Source: Sphingomonas hengshuiensis | GTDB lineage: Bacteria > Pseudomonadota > Alphaproteobacteria > Sphingomonadales > Sphingomonadaceae | Assembly: GCA_003240755.1 (NCBI GenBank) | Contig: QFNF01000008.1 | Location: 19,416-83,415, forward strand | DNA length: 64,000 nt | Direction of reading: 5' to 3' | Shown: positions 55,927 through 64,000 of the stretch, one piece after another | How the letters are laid out: the number at the start of each line of letters is the position of its first letter | Position numbering within the stretch: position 1 is the first letter of the stretch | Translations under genes and position numbers: made by a program | Notes under the pieces: generated by a model | Seen by the model: only the letters and a program-made list of their open reading frames with translations | Told to the model about the DNA's origin: nothing | The model's database searches: none

Positions 55927-56342
55927 CCCTGCATTTCATTGCCTATACCGGCTGTGCGCTGTTCCTACTCACCCATACCGGCAATATCCTCTGCCGCGCC
56001 ATTTTCGACCTGACCGGGCTTCGTGACGCGGTAGCGACCGCGCCGCCGGTCGAACATACCGCCGGCCGGTGGATCGGCACGCTGGAACGGCTGATCCTTG
56101 CCATCGGGATATTGAGTGGTAGCTGGGAAGTGTTCGCTTTCGTGATCGCGCTCAAAACCGTCGCGCGGATCAAGGAAATGGACCAGCGCGTGTTTGCCGA
56201 ATATTTTCTCGTAGGATCTTTATTCAGCCTGTTATGGACGATCGCCGTTGTCGGGGCATGGCAGGCCTATGACCATCAACTCGGCGCAGATACGCGCAAA
56301 CTTGCCGTCAACTGGCTGGGAGTAGCGTCAGCGCCGGATTGA
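55923..56342 (+). CDS. Small three-helix membrane protein paired with SatD-like gene
   Basis: The 139-residue product has three hydrophobic segments (about 3-26, 53-75, 93-115). The segments [16 protein letters not shown], a helix end with KTVARIKEM, and [14 protein letters not shown] resemble, from memory, the C-terminal membrane part of DUF3307 proteins, frequent neighbours of SatD. That would make this a shortened partner. ATG 55923 overlaps the SatD stop (an ATG two codons upstream is possible). Its 3' end overlaps the convergent queG by 35 bp. GC is low like its partner, suggesting joint acquisition. Confidence 0.7.
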   Translation: MTLHFIAYTGCALFLLTHTGNILCRAIFDLTGLRDAVATAPPVEHTAGRWIGTLERLILAIGILSGSWEVFAFVIALKTVARIKEMDQRVFAEYFLVGSLFSLLWTIAVVGAWQAYDHQLGADTRKLAVNWLGVASAPD

Positions 56343-57387
56343 GCTGCGCCAATGCCCAGGCCGCCGCCTCCGCCACCACCGCATCGCCGTCGCCACATGC
56401 CGCGCGCACCGGCTCCACCAGCGCCGGATCACCGCTGTTCCCCGCTGCGATCAGCGCGTTGCGGACCATGCGGTTGCGCCCGATCCGCTTGATCGGCGAC
56501 CCGCGGAACACCGCGCGAAAGCTGGCGTCGTCGAGCGCGATCAGATCGGCGAGGCGCGGGGCGGCAAACTCCGCCCGCGCCGCGAACGCGCGGTTCGCGG
56601 CGGCGACCTCGGCAAACTTGTTCCACGGGCACACCGCGAGGCAATCGTCGCAGCCATAGATGCGGTTGCCGATCCCCGCGCGCAGTTCGACCGGGATCGG
56701 CCCGGCATGCTCGATCGTCAGGTACGAGATGCAGCGCCGCGCATCCAGCCGATAGGGCTGCGGGAAGGCATCGGTCGGGCACGCCCGCTGGCACGCATCG
56801 CACGATCCGCAGCTATCGCGCCCCGGCCGATCGGGGGGCAGGTCGAGCGTGGTGTAGATCGCGCCGAGGAACAGCCAGCTACCATGGGCACGGCTGACCA
56901 GGTTGGTATGCTTGCCCTGCCACCCCAGCCCCGCCGCTTCGCTCAGCGGCTTTTCCATCACCGGCGCGGTATCGACGAACACCTTCAGGTCGCAGCCCGC
57001 CTCCTGCGCCAGCCAGCGGCCCAGCGCCTTCAGCGCCTTCTTGACCACATCGTGATAATCGCCGCCCTGCGCATAGACCGAGATGCGCCCGCGATCGCCC
57101 ACGCCCTCCAGCGCCAGCGGGTCGCCGGCGGGGGCATAGCTCATGCCGAGCGCGATGATGCTCTTCACCTCGCTCCACAGCGCGGCGGGCGACCCGCGCT
57201 GATGGGCGCGTTCCTCCATCCAGATCATCGACCCGTGCCGCCCCTCGTCCAGCCACTGGCGCAGCCGCTGCGCGGTGCGCGGCGCGGCGTCGGCGCGGGC
57301 GATGCCGCACGCGACGAACCCGCATTCGGCCGCCATGGCGCGAATCCGCGCGACAATATCGCCGGGGGAGCCCTTGTCTTGGATCAC
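56308..57387 (-). CDS. queG: Epoxyqueuosine reductase QueG
   Basis: QueG performs the last step of queuosine tRNA modification, reducing epoxyqueuosine with cobalamin and iron-sulfur clusters. The 359-residue protein has [16 protein letters not shown] and [13 protein letters not shown] (two 4Fe-4S sites), the cobalamin-pocket region [16 protein letters not shown], and a HEAT-like C-terminus. Its need for cobalamin fits with CobS/CobT homologues in the window. It starts with [16 protein letters not shown] (ATG 57387). The 3' end overlaps the convergent membrane gene by 35 bp. Confidence 0.95.
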   Translation of the reverse strand: MIQDKGSPGDIVARIRAMAAECGFVACGIARADAAPRTAQRLRQWLDEGRHGSMIWMEERAHQRGSPAALWSEVKSIIALGMSYAPAGDPLALEGVGDRGRISVYAQGGDYHDVVKKALKALGRWLAQEAGCDLKVFVDTAPVMEKPLSEAAGLGWQGKHTNLVSRAHGSWLFLGAIYTTLDLPPDRPGRDSCGSCDACQRACPTDAFPQPYRLDARRCISYLTIEHAGPIPVELRAGIGNRIYGCDDCLAVCPWNKFAEVAAANRAFAARAEFAAPRLADLIALDDASFRAVFRGSPIKRIGRNRMVRNALIAAGNSGDPALVEPVRAACGDGDAVVAEAAAWALAQLNPALTLLPAS

Positions 57388-57447
57388 ATCCCCCCGCTAC
57401 GCTTTTCAACGCGTACGCTAAAGAGCGTCGTTGTGAGGGGATTTCGG

Positions 57448-58364
<917 letters not shown>

Positions 58365-58368
<4 letters not shown>

Positions 58369-59591
58369 ACGGTACCGCCAGGCTGGTCCGCCAGACGCTG
58401 ACCATCGCGCGGCGCGATTTCATCGCGACGGTGATGACGCCGATGTTCCTGGTGTTCCTGCTCGCCCCGCTCCTGTTCGCCGGGTTCGGCGCGATGGGCA
58501 GCCTCGGCGCGATGACCGTCGGTCAGGGGGCCGAAGGCAAGGAAAAGCTCTACGCCATCGCTTCCTCGCAGGATGCCGCGCGGCTGCGTGCCGCCGACGC
58601 GCTGATCCGCCCGGCGATCGCGCGCGAGCGCGGCCTGCCGCCGCTCGCCACCGTCGCTCCGACCGGCGACCCGGCGGTACAGGCGCGCGCGCTGCTGTCC
58701 GATCCCGATATCGACGTGCCCGCGGTTCTCTATGGCCCGCTCGACCGGCCGCAGTTGATCCATGCCAATCCGGTATCGACCACCGCCCGCTATATGGCGG
58801 CGCTGGCCGAACAGGCGGTGCGTGACCGCCGTGCCGGGCTGGGCGCCGCGCCGCTGTCGCAGCCGACCTTCACCCGCGTCGCGCGCGACAGCACGTCGCT
58901 GGGCGGCAAGAGCGCGGCCGCGACCTTTGCCGTCGTGTCGCTGTTCGTCGTCACGCTGATGCTGGCGGGACAGGCGGTCGGCACCATGGCGGAGGAACGC
59001 TCGAACAAGGTGATCGAGGTGCTGGCCGCCGCCGTCCCGCTCGAATCGGTGTTCCTTGGCAAGCTGATCGGCATGTTCGGGGTGGCGATCCTGTTCCTCG
59101 CCTTCTGGGCGGCGGTCGGGATCAACATCACCGCGCTGCTGCCGGACGATTTCGCCACCGCCCTGTCGGGCATCGCCCCGGCGCTCGGCTTCCCCGCCTT
59201 CGCGCTGCTCTACATCCTGTATTTCACGCTGGCATACATGCTGCTGGGATCGGTGTTCCTGACCGTCGGCGCGCAGGCGACGACCCCGCGCGAGATCCAG
59301 ATGCTGTCGCTGCCGATCACCATCTTCCAGATGGCGATGTTCGGCTTCGCGCTGGCGGCGGTCGGCCGCCCGGGCACGTGGATCGCGACCGCCGCCGAAC
59401 TGTTCCCGTTCAGCTCGCCCTTCGCCATGGCCGGCCACGCCGCGACCAGCGCCGACATCTGGCCGCACATCGCCGCGATCGCGTGGCAGTTGCTGTGGGT
59501 CGCGATCACGATCGGCATCGGCGCCCGCCTGTTCCGCCGCGGCGTGCTGCAATCGGCGGGGCCGAAGCTGAAATGGTTCAGGCGGGGGTAG
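58365..59591 (+). CDS. ABC transporter permease (NatB-type)
   Basis: The 408-residue ABC-2 type permease has one N-terminal helix (about 22-45), a large extracytoplasmic domain (about 46-190), then five helices (about 195-385). The MAEERSNKVIEVLAAAVPLESVFLGKLIG amphipathic segment is typical of NatB/YhaP. Together with the ATPase it should export a small molecule, ion or lipid; the substrate is unknown. Its last 14 bp overlap the convergent methyltransferase gene. Confidence 0.9.
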
Positions 59592-60330
59592 GTGCCGGAC
59601 CGTCGCCCTGTTTCGTCACCAGCGTGACGATCGACAGTCCCGGCGGCATCGGCAGGCGACCCAGCAGATGCCGCTCCAGCCGGAAGATCGCCTCGAACGC
59701 CGCGTTCAGCGGCCTGGGCGGGGGCGAATCGTCGCTGTCGTCCTTGCCGGTCAGCTTGCCCGCCACCCGCGCCGCGACGGCGGCGGGGAACAGCAGCGAG
59801 TTGAAATAGCGCAGCCCGTTGTGGGTGAGCCCGGCATCGGCGATCGCCCTGGCCAGCGTCGCCTTCGAATAGCGGCGGTGATGGTGGTTCACCACGTCGT
59901 GCGCGCTCCACATCCACTGGTGCGCGGGTACGGTGACGAGGATCTTGCCGCCGGGTGCCAGCCGGTCGGCCATGCCGCGGAACGTGGCGACGTCGTCCTC
60001 GATATGCTCGACCACGTCGAGCACCGCGATCAAGTCATACTGTCCGGTCACGCCGGCCAGCGTCGGCAGCGGCGCGGTGCCGACCGGCTTGCCCAGCCGT
60101 TCGCTGGCGATCGCGCGTGCCGCCGGATCGATCTCGATCGCGTCGACCTCGCCGAACGCGCCCAGCATCGGCAGGTTGTGGCCCGTGCCGCACCCGATTT
60201 CGAGGATGCGCGCGCCCGGGCGCAACCCGGCATAGCGCTCGACATAGTCGGCAAGGATCTCGCGCCGTGCGCGATACCACCAATGCGTCGAGTCGTGCGC
60301 CGCCATGCGGTCGTAAACGATGCGGTCCAT
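59578..60330 (-). CDS. Class I SAM-dependent methyltransferase
   Basis: The 250-residue protein has a Rossmann-type SAM site ILEIGCGTGHNLPML (about 42-56), IEIDPAARAIA as motif II, and LIAVLDVVEHIEDD as motif III with the DVVEHI acceptor-side pattern. VPAHQWMWSAHDVVNHHHRRYSK is a distinctive histidine-rich segment. It begins one base after the GtrA-like gene's stop, so the two are co-translated. Methylation of a lipid-linked or glycan intermediate is plausible from context; the substrate is unproven. Confidence 0.85.
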   Translation of the reverse strand: MDRIVYDRMAAHDSTHWWYRARREILADYVERYAGLRPGARILEIGCGTGHNLPMLGAFGEVDAIEIDPAARAIASERLGKPVGTAPLPTLAGVTGQYDLIAVLDVVEHIEDDVATFRGMADRLAPGGKILVTVPAHQWMWSAHDVVNHHHRRYSKATLARAIADAGLTHNGLRYFNSLLFPAAVAARVAGKLTGKDDSDDSPPPRPLNAAFEAIFRLERHLLGRLPMPPGLSIVTLVTKQGDGPAPTPA

Positions 60331-60331
60331 C

Positions 60332-60811
60332 TTATCCGAATACCCATGATCGATTGAGCGCGAAGGTGGCGAAGGGCGTGACCAGCACGGCCGGGACCAG
60401 CGGCGCCCAGTCGGGCAATCCGGCGATATCGACCATGCCGAAGGTGAAGATCGCGTTCAGCACCATGCCGAACCCCTGCACCAGCACGAACCTGACCGGC
60501 TGTTCGGCACCCCCGGTCCGGCTGCCATGCCCCTGGAAGCTCCATCGGCCATGCGCCACCCAGCCAAACGCCGCCGCGACGACGAACGCCGGCACGACCG
60601 CCGCGAACGCATAGCCGGTCGGCACGACATGATAGACCAGCGGCAGATAGACGGCCGAATAGATCACCGTCGACAGGCCGCCGACGATGCCGAAGCGGAT
60701 CAACTGCCCCAGCACCCCGTCCGCCATCAGCCGTTCGATCCGCGCGATCACCCGCGTGCCACCCTTGTCCTTTGCGCGCCATCCGATACAGCGCTTGGCC
60801 ACTGCCACCAT
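60332..60811 (-). CDS. GtrA-family membrane protein
   Basis: The 159-residue protein has four membrane helices and the GtrA pattern: LIRFGIVGGLSTVIYSAVYLPLVY, FGWVAHGRWSFQ, and the C-terminal FATFALNRSWVFG. GtrA proteins are thought to flip polyprenyl-phosphate-linked sugars made by GtrB-type transferases such as the one at 54.0-55.0 kb. ATG 60811 gives a 30-residue basic N-terminal extension; an internal Met (MADGVLGQ) would match the usual length better. Co-transcribed with the methyltransferase. Confidence 0.88.
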   Translation of the reverse strand: MVAVAKRCIGWRAKDKGGTRVIARIERLMADGVLGQLIRFGIVGGLSTVIYSAVYLPLVYHVVPTGYAFAAVVPAFVVAAAFGWVAHGRWSFQGHGSRTGGAEQPVRFVLVQGFGMVLNAIFTFGMVDIAGLPDWAPLVPAVLVTPFATFALNRSWVFG

Positions 60812-60831
60812 GACAGAACTGCCGCCGTAGA

Positions 60832-62655
60832 ATGCGCAAGGGCGCGGGGGAAGCGATTTTGACCGACATGCCTGTCCACCCGCATCCGCTCGACCGCCAC
60901 TGGCGTCGCGGGCTGTTCCTCGCCTGGATCGCGATCGCCGCATGGTTCCTGTGGGACCGGTGGAACGCGGTACACTGGCTCGCGCTGTCGGACACCGACG
61001 ACAATATGCGCCTGATGCAGGTCCGCGCGTGGCTGGGCGGTCAGGGCTGGTACGATCTGCGCCAGTACCGGCTGAACCCGCCGGGCGGGCTGGACATCCA
61101 CTGGTCGCGGCTGGTCGACCTGCCGATCGCGGGGCTGATCCTGCTGCTCAAGCCCCTTGCCGGGCCGGTCTGGGCCGAACGCCTCGCGGTCGGGATCGCG
61201 CCGTTGCTGCCGATGGGTGTCGCGATGGCGGCGCTGGCGGTGACGGTGCGGCGGCTGGTCGCGCCGCTGGCATGGCCGCTGGCGATCCTGTTCCTGTTCG
61301 GCTGTTCGTCGACGCTGCTGATGTTCATGCCCGAACGCATCGACCATCACGGGTGGCAGCTCGCCTGCCTCGCCTGGACCGTTGCGGGCCTCGCCGATCC
61401 GAAACAGGCGCGCGGCGGGATGGTCGTCGGCCTGTCGTCGGCCTTTTCGCTGACCATCGGCCTCGAACTGCTGCCCTATTGCGCGATGGCCGGCGCGATC
61501 GTGGCGTTGCGCTGGGTATGGGACCGGGCGGAGGCGCGGCGGCTGACCGTTTACGGCGCGACGCTGGCCGGGGCGAGCGCGATCGGCTTCGTCGCCTTCG
61601 CCTCCCGCGCCAATTACGCGATGCGCTGCGACGCGCTGACCCCGGTATGGCTGTCGGCGGTGGTCGCGGGCGGTGCGCTGCTGGTGCTGCTGGCACGGAT
61701 CGCGCCGGCCGGCCGCATCGTCCGCCTGATCCTCGCGCTCGTCGCCGGCGGCGCGCTGGCCGGCGCGTTCGCCGCGCTGTTCCCGCAATGCCTCGGCCGG
61801 CCCGAAGGCGTGTCGGACGAACTGGCCCGCATTTGGCTGAACAATGTGCGCGAGGCCAAGCCGCTCTATGCGATGCCGTGGCGCACGATCCTGCCGATCA
61901 TCACCGGACCGATCATCGGGCTGCTCGGCACCTTCTTCGCGACGTGGCGGGCGCGGCGGGGGCCGACCATCGTGCCATGGGCGGCGATCACGCTGTTCAC
62001 CGCCTTTGCGGTGGCGATGCTGTTCTGGCAGATCCGCTCCGGCCCTGCGGCGCAATTGCTGGCGGTGCCGGGCGCGGTCGCGCTGGCATGGGTCGTGCTG
62101 CCATGGCTGCTCAGCCGCAGGAGCCGGGTGGTGCGCATCCTCGGCACCGTCGCCGCCGTCCTGATCCTCTCCAGCATGGCGGTCGGCTTCGTCGTGCAGA
62201 AGCTGCGCATCGATCCGCCCGACAACCGCACCCGGACGGTGCTGCGCGCCGGGTCACGCTGCGCCAGCCTGCCCGCGCTGCGGGCGCTGAACCGCATTCC
62301 GGCGGCGGTGATGTTCACCCATGTCGATCTCGGCCCCCGCCTGATCGTCGCGACGCATCATGACGGGATCACCGGTCCCTATCACCGCAATGGCGACGCG
62401 ATCCTCGACGTGCACCATGCCTTCATGGGCGACCCGGAGAATTTCCGCAGGATCGCCCGGCGGCATGGGGCGAGCTATCTGCTGACCTGTCCCAACATGG
62501 CGGAAACGACCAACTACCGCGCCCGCTCGCCCGGCGGCTTCTACGACTTGCTGGCGCATGGCAAGGTGCCGGCATGGCTGGCCCCGGTCGCGTTGCCCAA
62601 GGGATCGCCGCTCCGGCTGTGGCGGATCGATTATGCCGGGATGGCACCGCAATAG
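60832..62655 (+). CDS. GT-C-like membrane glycosyltransferase/oligosaccharyltransferase-like protein
   Basis: The 607-residue protein has about 11 to 13 membrane segments. Its first extracytoplasmic loop reads LALSDTDDNMRLMQVRAWL with YDLRQYRLNPPGG and IHWSRLVDLP. The acidic DTDDNMR and the following pattern are reminiscent of STT3/AglB-type and related GT-C enzymes, which use polyprenyl-linked sugars. The C-terminal 130 residues form a soluble domain with LIVATHHDGITGPYHRN and YLLTCPN. Start may be ATG 60832, TTG 60859 or ATG 60868. Divergent from the GtrA gene. Acceptor unknown. Confidence 0.75.
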   Translation: MRKGAGEAILTDMPVHPHPLDRHWRRGLFLAWIAIAAWFLWDRWNAVHWLALSDTDDNMRLMQVRAWLGGQGWYDLRQYRLNPPGGLDIHWSRLVDLPIAGLILLLKPLAGPVWAERLAVGIAPLLPMGVAMAALAVTVRRLVAPLAWPLAILFLFGCSSTLLMFMPERIDHHGWQLACLAWTVAGLADPKQARGGMVVGLSSAFSLTIGLELLPYCAMAGAIVALRWVWDRAEARRLTVYGATLAGASAIGFVAFASRANYAMRCDALTPVWLSAVVAGGALLVLLARIAPAGRIVRLILALVAGGALAGAFAALFPQCLGRPEGVSDELARIWLNNVREAKPLYAMPWRTILPIITGPIIGLLGTFFATWRARRGPTIVPWAAITLFTAFAVAMLFWQIRSGPAAQLLAVPGAVALAWVVLPWLLSRRSRVVRILGTVAAVLILSSMAVGFVVQKLRIDPPDNRTRTVLRAGSRCASLPALRALNRIPAAVMFTHVDLGPRLIVATHHDGITGPYHRNGDAILDVHHAFMGDPENFRRIARRHGASYLLTCPNMAETTNYRARSPGGFYDLLAHGKVPAWLAPVALPKGSPLRLWRIDYAGMAPQ

Positions 62656-62738
62656 CAGGGCGCGTGCCCGCGGCGCATTCCGTCGGCGCCCTCGCGTCGA
62701 CCCGTTCCCACCCGCCGGCGGACCTTCGAACGCACGAA

Positions 62739-62764
62739 CGCCCGCCCCCTCCCGGGGACGGGCG
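62739..62764. terminator. GC-rich hairpin between convergent genes
   Basis: CGCCCGCCCC and GGGGACGGGCG form a near-perfect stem with one A-C mismatch and a short CTCCC loop, downstream of the GT-C-like gene and of the minus-strand small gene. No clear U-tract. Confidence 0.4.
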
Positions 62765-62791
62765 CCAGTGCCGATAGGGAGCCGGTGTGCC

Positions 62792-63085
62792 TTAGCGGCT
62801 GGCGACCTGCGCCGGACCACCCAGCGGCTTGGCGATGCGGAAGCGGACCGGGCGACCCCCGACATCGCCGCTCACGGTGCGGTCGCGCACGACCAGGCGG
62901 AACGCTTCGCCGCTGCTGGTGACGGTCCCGGCGAGCACGGTATCGCCCTTGTCGGTGACGCTGCGGGTATAGTTGAACTTGTACCCGTCACGCTCCAGCT
63001 CGTTGGCCGAGGCGAGCGTCGGGATCAGAATGCCCGCAGCGACGAGGGCAACGCGAAAGGCGGCGGCGGTGGCAAGGCTGCGCAT
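62792..63085 (-). CDS. Small secreted protein of unknown function
   Basis: The 97-residue protein has a signal peptide (AAAFRVALVAAGILIPTLASA, cut about residue 27) and a mature beta-rich part: ERDGYKFNYTRSVTDKGDTVLAGTVTSSGE and FRLVVRDRTVSGDVGGRPVRF. GGAG lies eight bases before ATG 63085. It resembles short sphingomonad exported proteins; no catalytic motif is visible. Its upstream region carries a perfect 10-bp inverted repeat, so it is probably specifically regulated. Confidence 0.75.
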   Translation of the reverse strand: MRSLATAAAFRVALVAAGILIPTLASANELERDGYKFNYTRSVTDKGDTVLAGTVTSSGEAFRLVVRDRTVSGDVGGRPVRFRIAKPLGGPAQVASR

Positions 63086-63146
63086 GGTCTGTTCTCCGGT
63101 GGCGAGGGGCCGACGCTCGGGCGTCGTTCGTTGCCGAAGATATGCG

Positions 63147-63177
63147 CTTGTGCAGTGCAACATCGCAACTGCACAAG
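63147..63177. promoter_or_regulatory. Inverted repeat CTTGTGCAGT-N11-ACTGCACAAG, candidate operator
   Basis: A perfect 10-bp inverted repeat with an 11-bp centre lies 62 bp upstream of the minus-strand secreted-protein gene and 31 bp beyond the thioesterase stop. The TTGTGCA element also occurs beside the phasin palindrome (near 44511). A regulator binding site is likely; identity unknown. Confidence 0.5.
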
Positions 63178-63207
63178 TATTTAGCGCAATTGCAAGAACC
63201 GAAATCG

Positions 63208-63594
63208 TTATTCGGGCAGGAAGCGATGCACCACGTCGCGGGCCAGTCGCGCGGGCCGCCGGGTGATCGAATCGAGCGAGCACCATGTGCTCTGCACCTC
63301 GGCCAGCACCTCTTCGCCGCGCCGGATCAGCGTCGAGAAATAGGCGCGCACCCCCTCCACCCGCTCGGCCACCACCGTCGCGACGATCGTATCGTCGAGG
63401 AAGGCGGGCCGGCGATAGGTGATCTCGTGCTTCAACGCGACCCACAGGTGCTTGGCGACCGCATCGGCCGGCGCGACCCGCTCCCAATAGGCGACGACCG
63501 CGTCCTGCACCCATGACAGGTACACGGCATTGTTGACGTGCCCCATATGGTCGATGTCGCCGGGCGCGACGGCAAGCGGATGCTGGTGTGCCAT
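63208..63594 (-). CDS. Hotdog-fold acyl-CoA thioesterase, 4-hydroxybenzoyl-CoA/YbgC type
   Basis: The 128-residue hotdog protein has the active-site Asp in GDIDHMGHVNNAVYLSW and the strand VALKHEITYRRPAFLDDTIVA, typical of 4-hydroxybenzoyl-CoA thioesterase/FadM-like enzymes that hydrolyse acyl-CoAs. The ATG at 63594 follows the family N-terminus; the longer frame upstream is not used. cobS is upstream in the same orientation, 64 bp away. Confidence 0.88.
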   Translation of the reverse strand: MAHQHPLAVAPGDIDHMGHVNNAVYLSWVQDAVVAYWERVAPADAVAKHLWVALKHEITYRRPAFLDDTIVATVVAERVEGVRAYFSTLIRRGEEVLAEVQSTWCSLDSITRRPARLARDVVHRFLPE

Positions 63595-63658
63595 GCGCAA
63601 AGGATGGGCCTTGCTGACACCTGAGTCAACGAAACTCGCGCCGGACGGCGGAGAAGCG

Positions 63659-64000
63659 CTATGCCTTGGCCACCACGCTTTCGGGCAGGTCCTTCGCGAA
63701 CACCCGCTGGTAATATTCCGCAACCAGCGCCCGTTCCGCCTCGTCGCACTTGTTCAGGAACGACAGGCGGAACGCAAAGCCGACATCGCCGAAGATCAGC
63801 GCGTTCTGTGCCCAGGTGATGACCGTGCGCGGCGACATGACGGTCGAGATGTCGCCGTTGACGAAGCCGCGCCGCGTCATGTCGGCGACGCGCACCATCT
63901 TCTCGACCGTCTCCTTGCCGCCGACCTTGTCATATTCGCCCGACTTGGCCAGCACGATCCGCGCCTCGGTCGCGGCGGGCAGGTAGTTGAGCGTGACCAC
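63659..64000 (-). CDS. cobS: Cobaltochelatase subunit CobS, C-terminal fragment
   Basis: Only the last 113 residues are inside the window; the gene runs off the right edge. The segment with [52 protein letters not shown] and [32 protein letters not shown] is the lid and C-terminus of the CobS AAA+ subunit. It pairs functionally with CobT, encoded about 10 kb to the left on the opposite strand. Confidence 0.93.
   Translation of the reverse strand: MVTLNYLPAATEARIVLAKSGEYDKVGGKETVEKMVRVADMTRRGFVNGDISTVMSPRTVITWAQNALIFGDVGFAFRLSFLNKCDEAERALVAEYYQRVFAKDLPESVVAKA

Overview
The window is about 64 kb of GC-rich (high 60s % by eye), densely coded chromosomal DNA from an alphaproteobacterium, most likely a Sphingomonas-type sphingomonad. 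The evidence is a dnaA-rpsT-mutM-ubiE-ubiB-coaBC-dut gene order, a sphingan-type polyprenyl glycosylphosphotransferase, a class I PHA synthase with a phasin, CobS/CobT homologues, a CysN-CysC fusion, a bifunctional Rsh, and several small secreted proteins of sphingomonad type. I see no rRNA, tRNA, CRISPR array, insertion sequence or prophage. Most of it is housekeeping chromosome with a few accessory spots.

Layout. 1-7 kb: 5' end of a phytase-family esterase-like gene, dapE, a UDP-glucuronate-epimerase-like gene, the exopolysaccharide priming transferase, and a tim44-mltA-smr operon on the minus strand. 7-12 kb: secB, murJ, trpS, pgm on the plus strand. 12-16 kb: dnaA, rpsT, mutM (minus) and ubiE (plus). 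16-22.7 kb: an eight-gene plus-strand operon (ubiB, membrane protein, coaBC, lipoprotein hydrolase, dut, secreted protein, MoeB/ThiF-like E1, DsrE-like) in which every junction overlaps. 22.7-27.3 kb: galU, a Ser/Thr-phosphatase-like gene, a small membrane protein, an M48/PDZ protease, an FKBP isomerase and rpsU. 27.3-31.7 kb: a signalling cluster (response regulator, TPR hybrid kinase, EAL protein). 32-35.6 kb: sulfate activation operon cysD-cysNC-cysQ. 35.6-38.6 kb: a second signalling operon (REC-GGDEF-EAL protein coupled to a histidine kinase). 38.8-43.5 kb: CDF metal exporter, aldose epimerase, murA, DJ-1/PfpI protein, clpS. 43.6-46.3 kb: phasin and phaC. 46.3-49.7 kb: aminotransferase, SemiSWEET, MAPEG, DUF2061, HxlR regulator, small secreted protein. 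49.7-54 kb: rsh, cobT and a ribbon-helix-helix gene. 54-64 kb: GT2 glycosyltransferase, a lower-GC SatD/membrane-protein pair, queG, an ABC exporter pair, a methyltransferase/GtrA/GT-C-like glycan group, a small secreted protein, a thioesterase and the 3' end of cobS.

Genes that work together: trans-envelope and murein functions (secB, murJ, murA, mltA, dapE), surface polysaccharide (epimerase, priming transferase, pgm, galU, GT2, GtrA, GT-C-like protein), carbon storage (phaC, phasin), PAPS-forming sulfate activation plus PAP recycling, and three stress or second-messenger systems (two c-di-GMP modules and (p)ppGpp).

The most unusual element is the two-gene cassette at 55.2-56.3 kb. Its SatD-family protein keeps an acidic-motif layout that reads like a divergent class III nucleotidyl-cyclase fold, followed by a helix-turn-helix. 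It overlaps a three-helix membrane protein gene by ATGA, behind a palindromic and probably leaderless promoter. Other points of interest are start-codon-sequestering hairpins at pgm and the CDF exporter, TGC/GCA palindromes before the phasin and the polysaccharide priming gene, and a 19-codon ORF with a long hairpin upstream of cysD.
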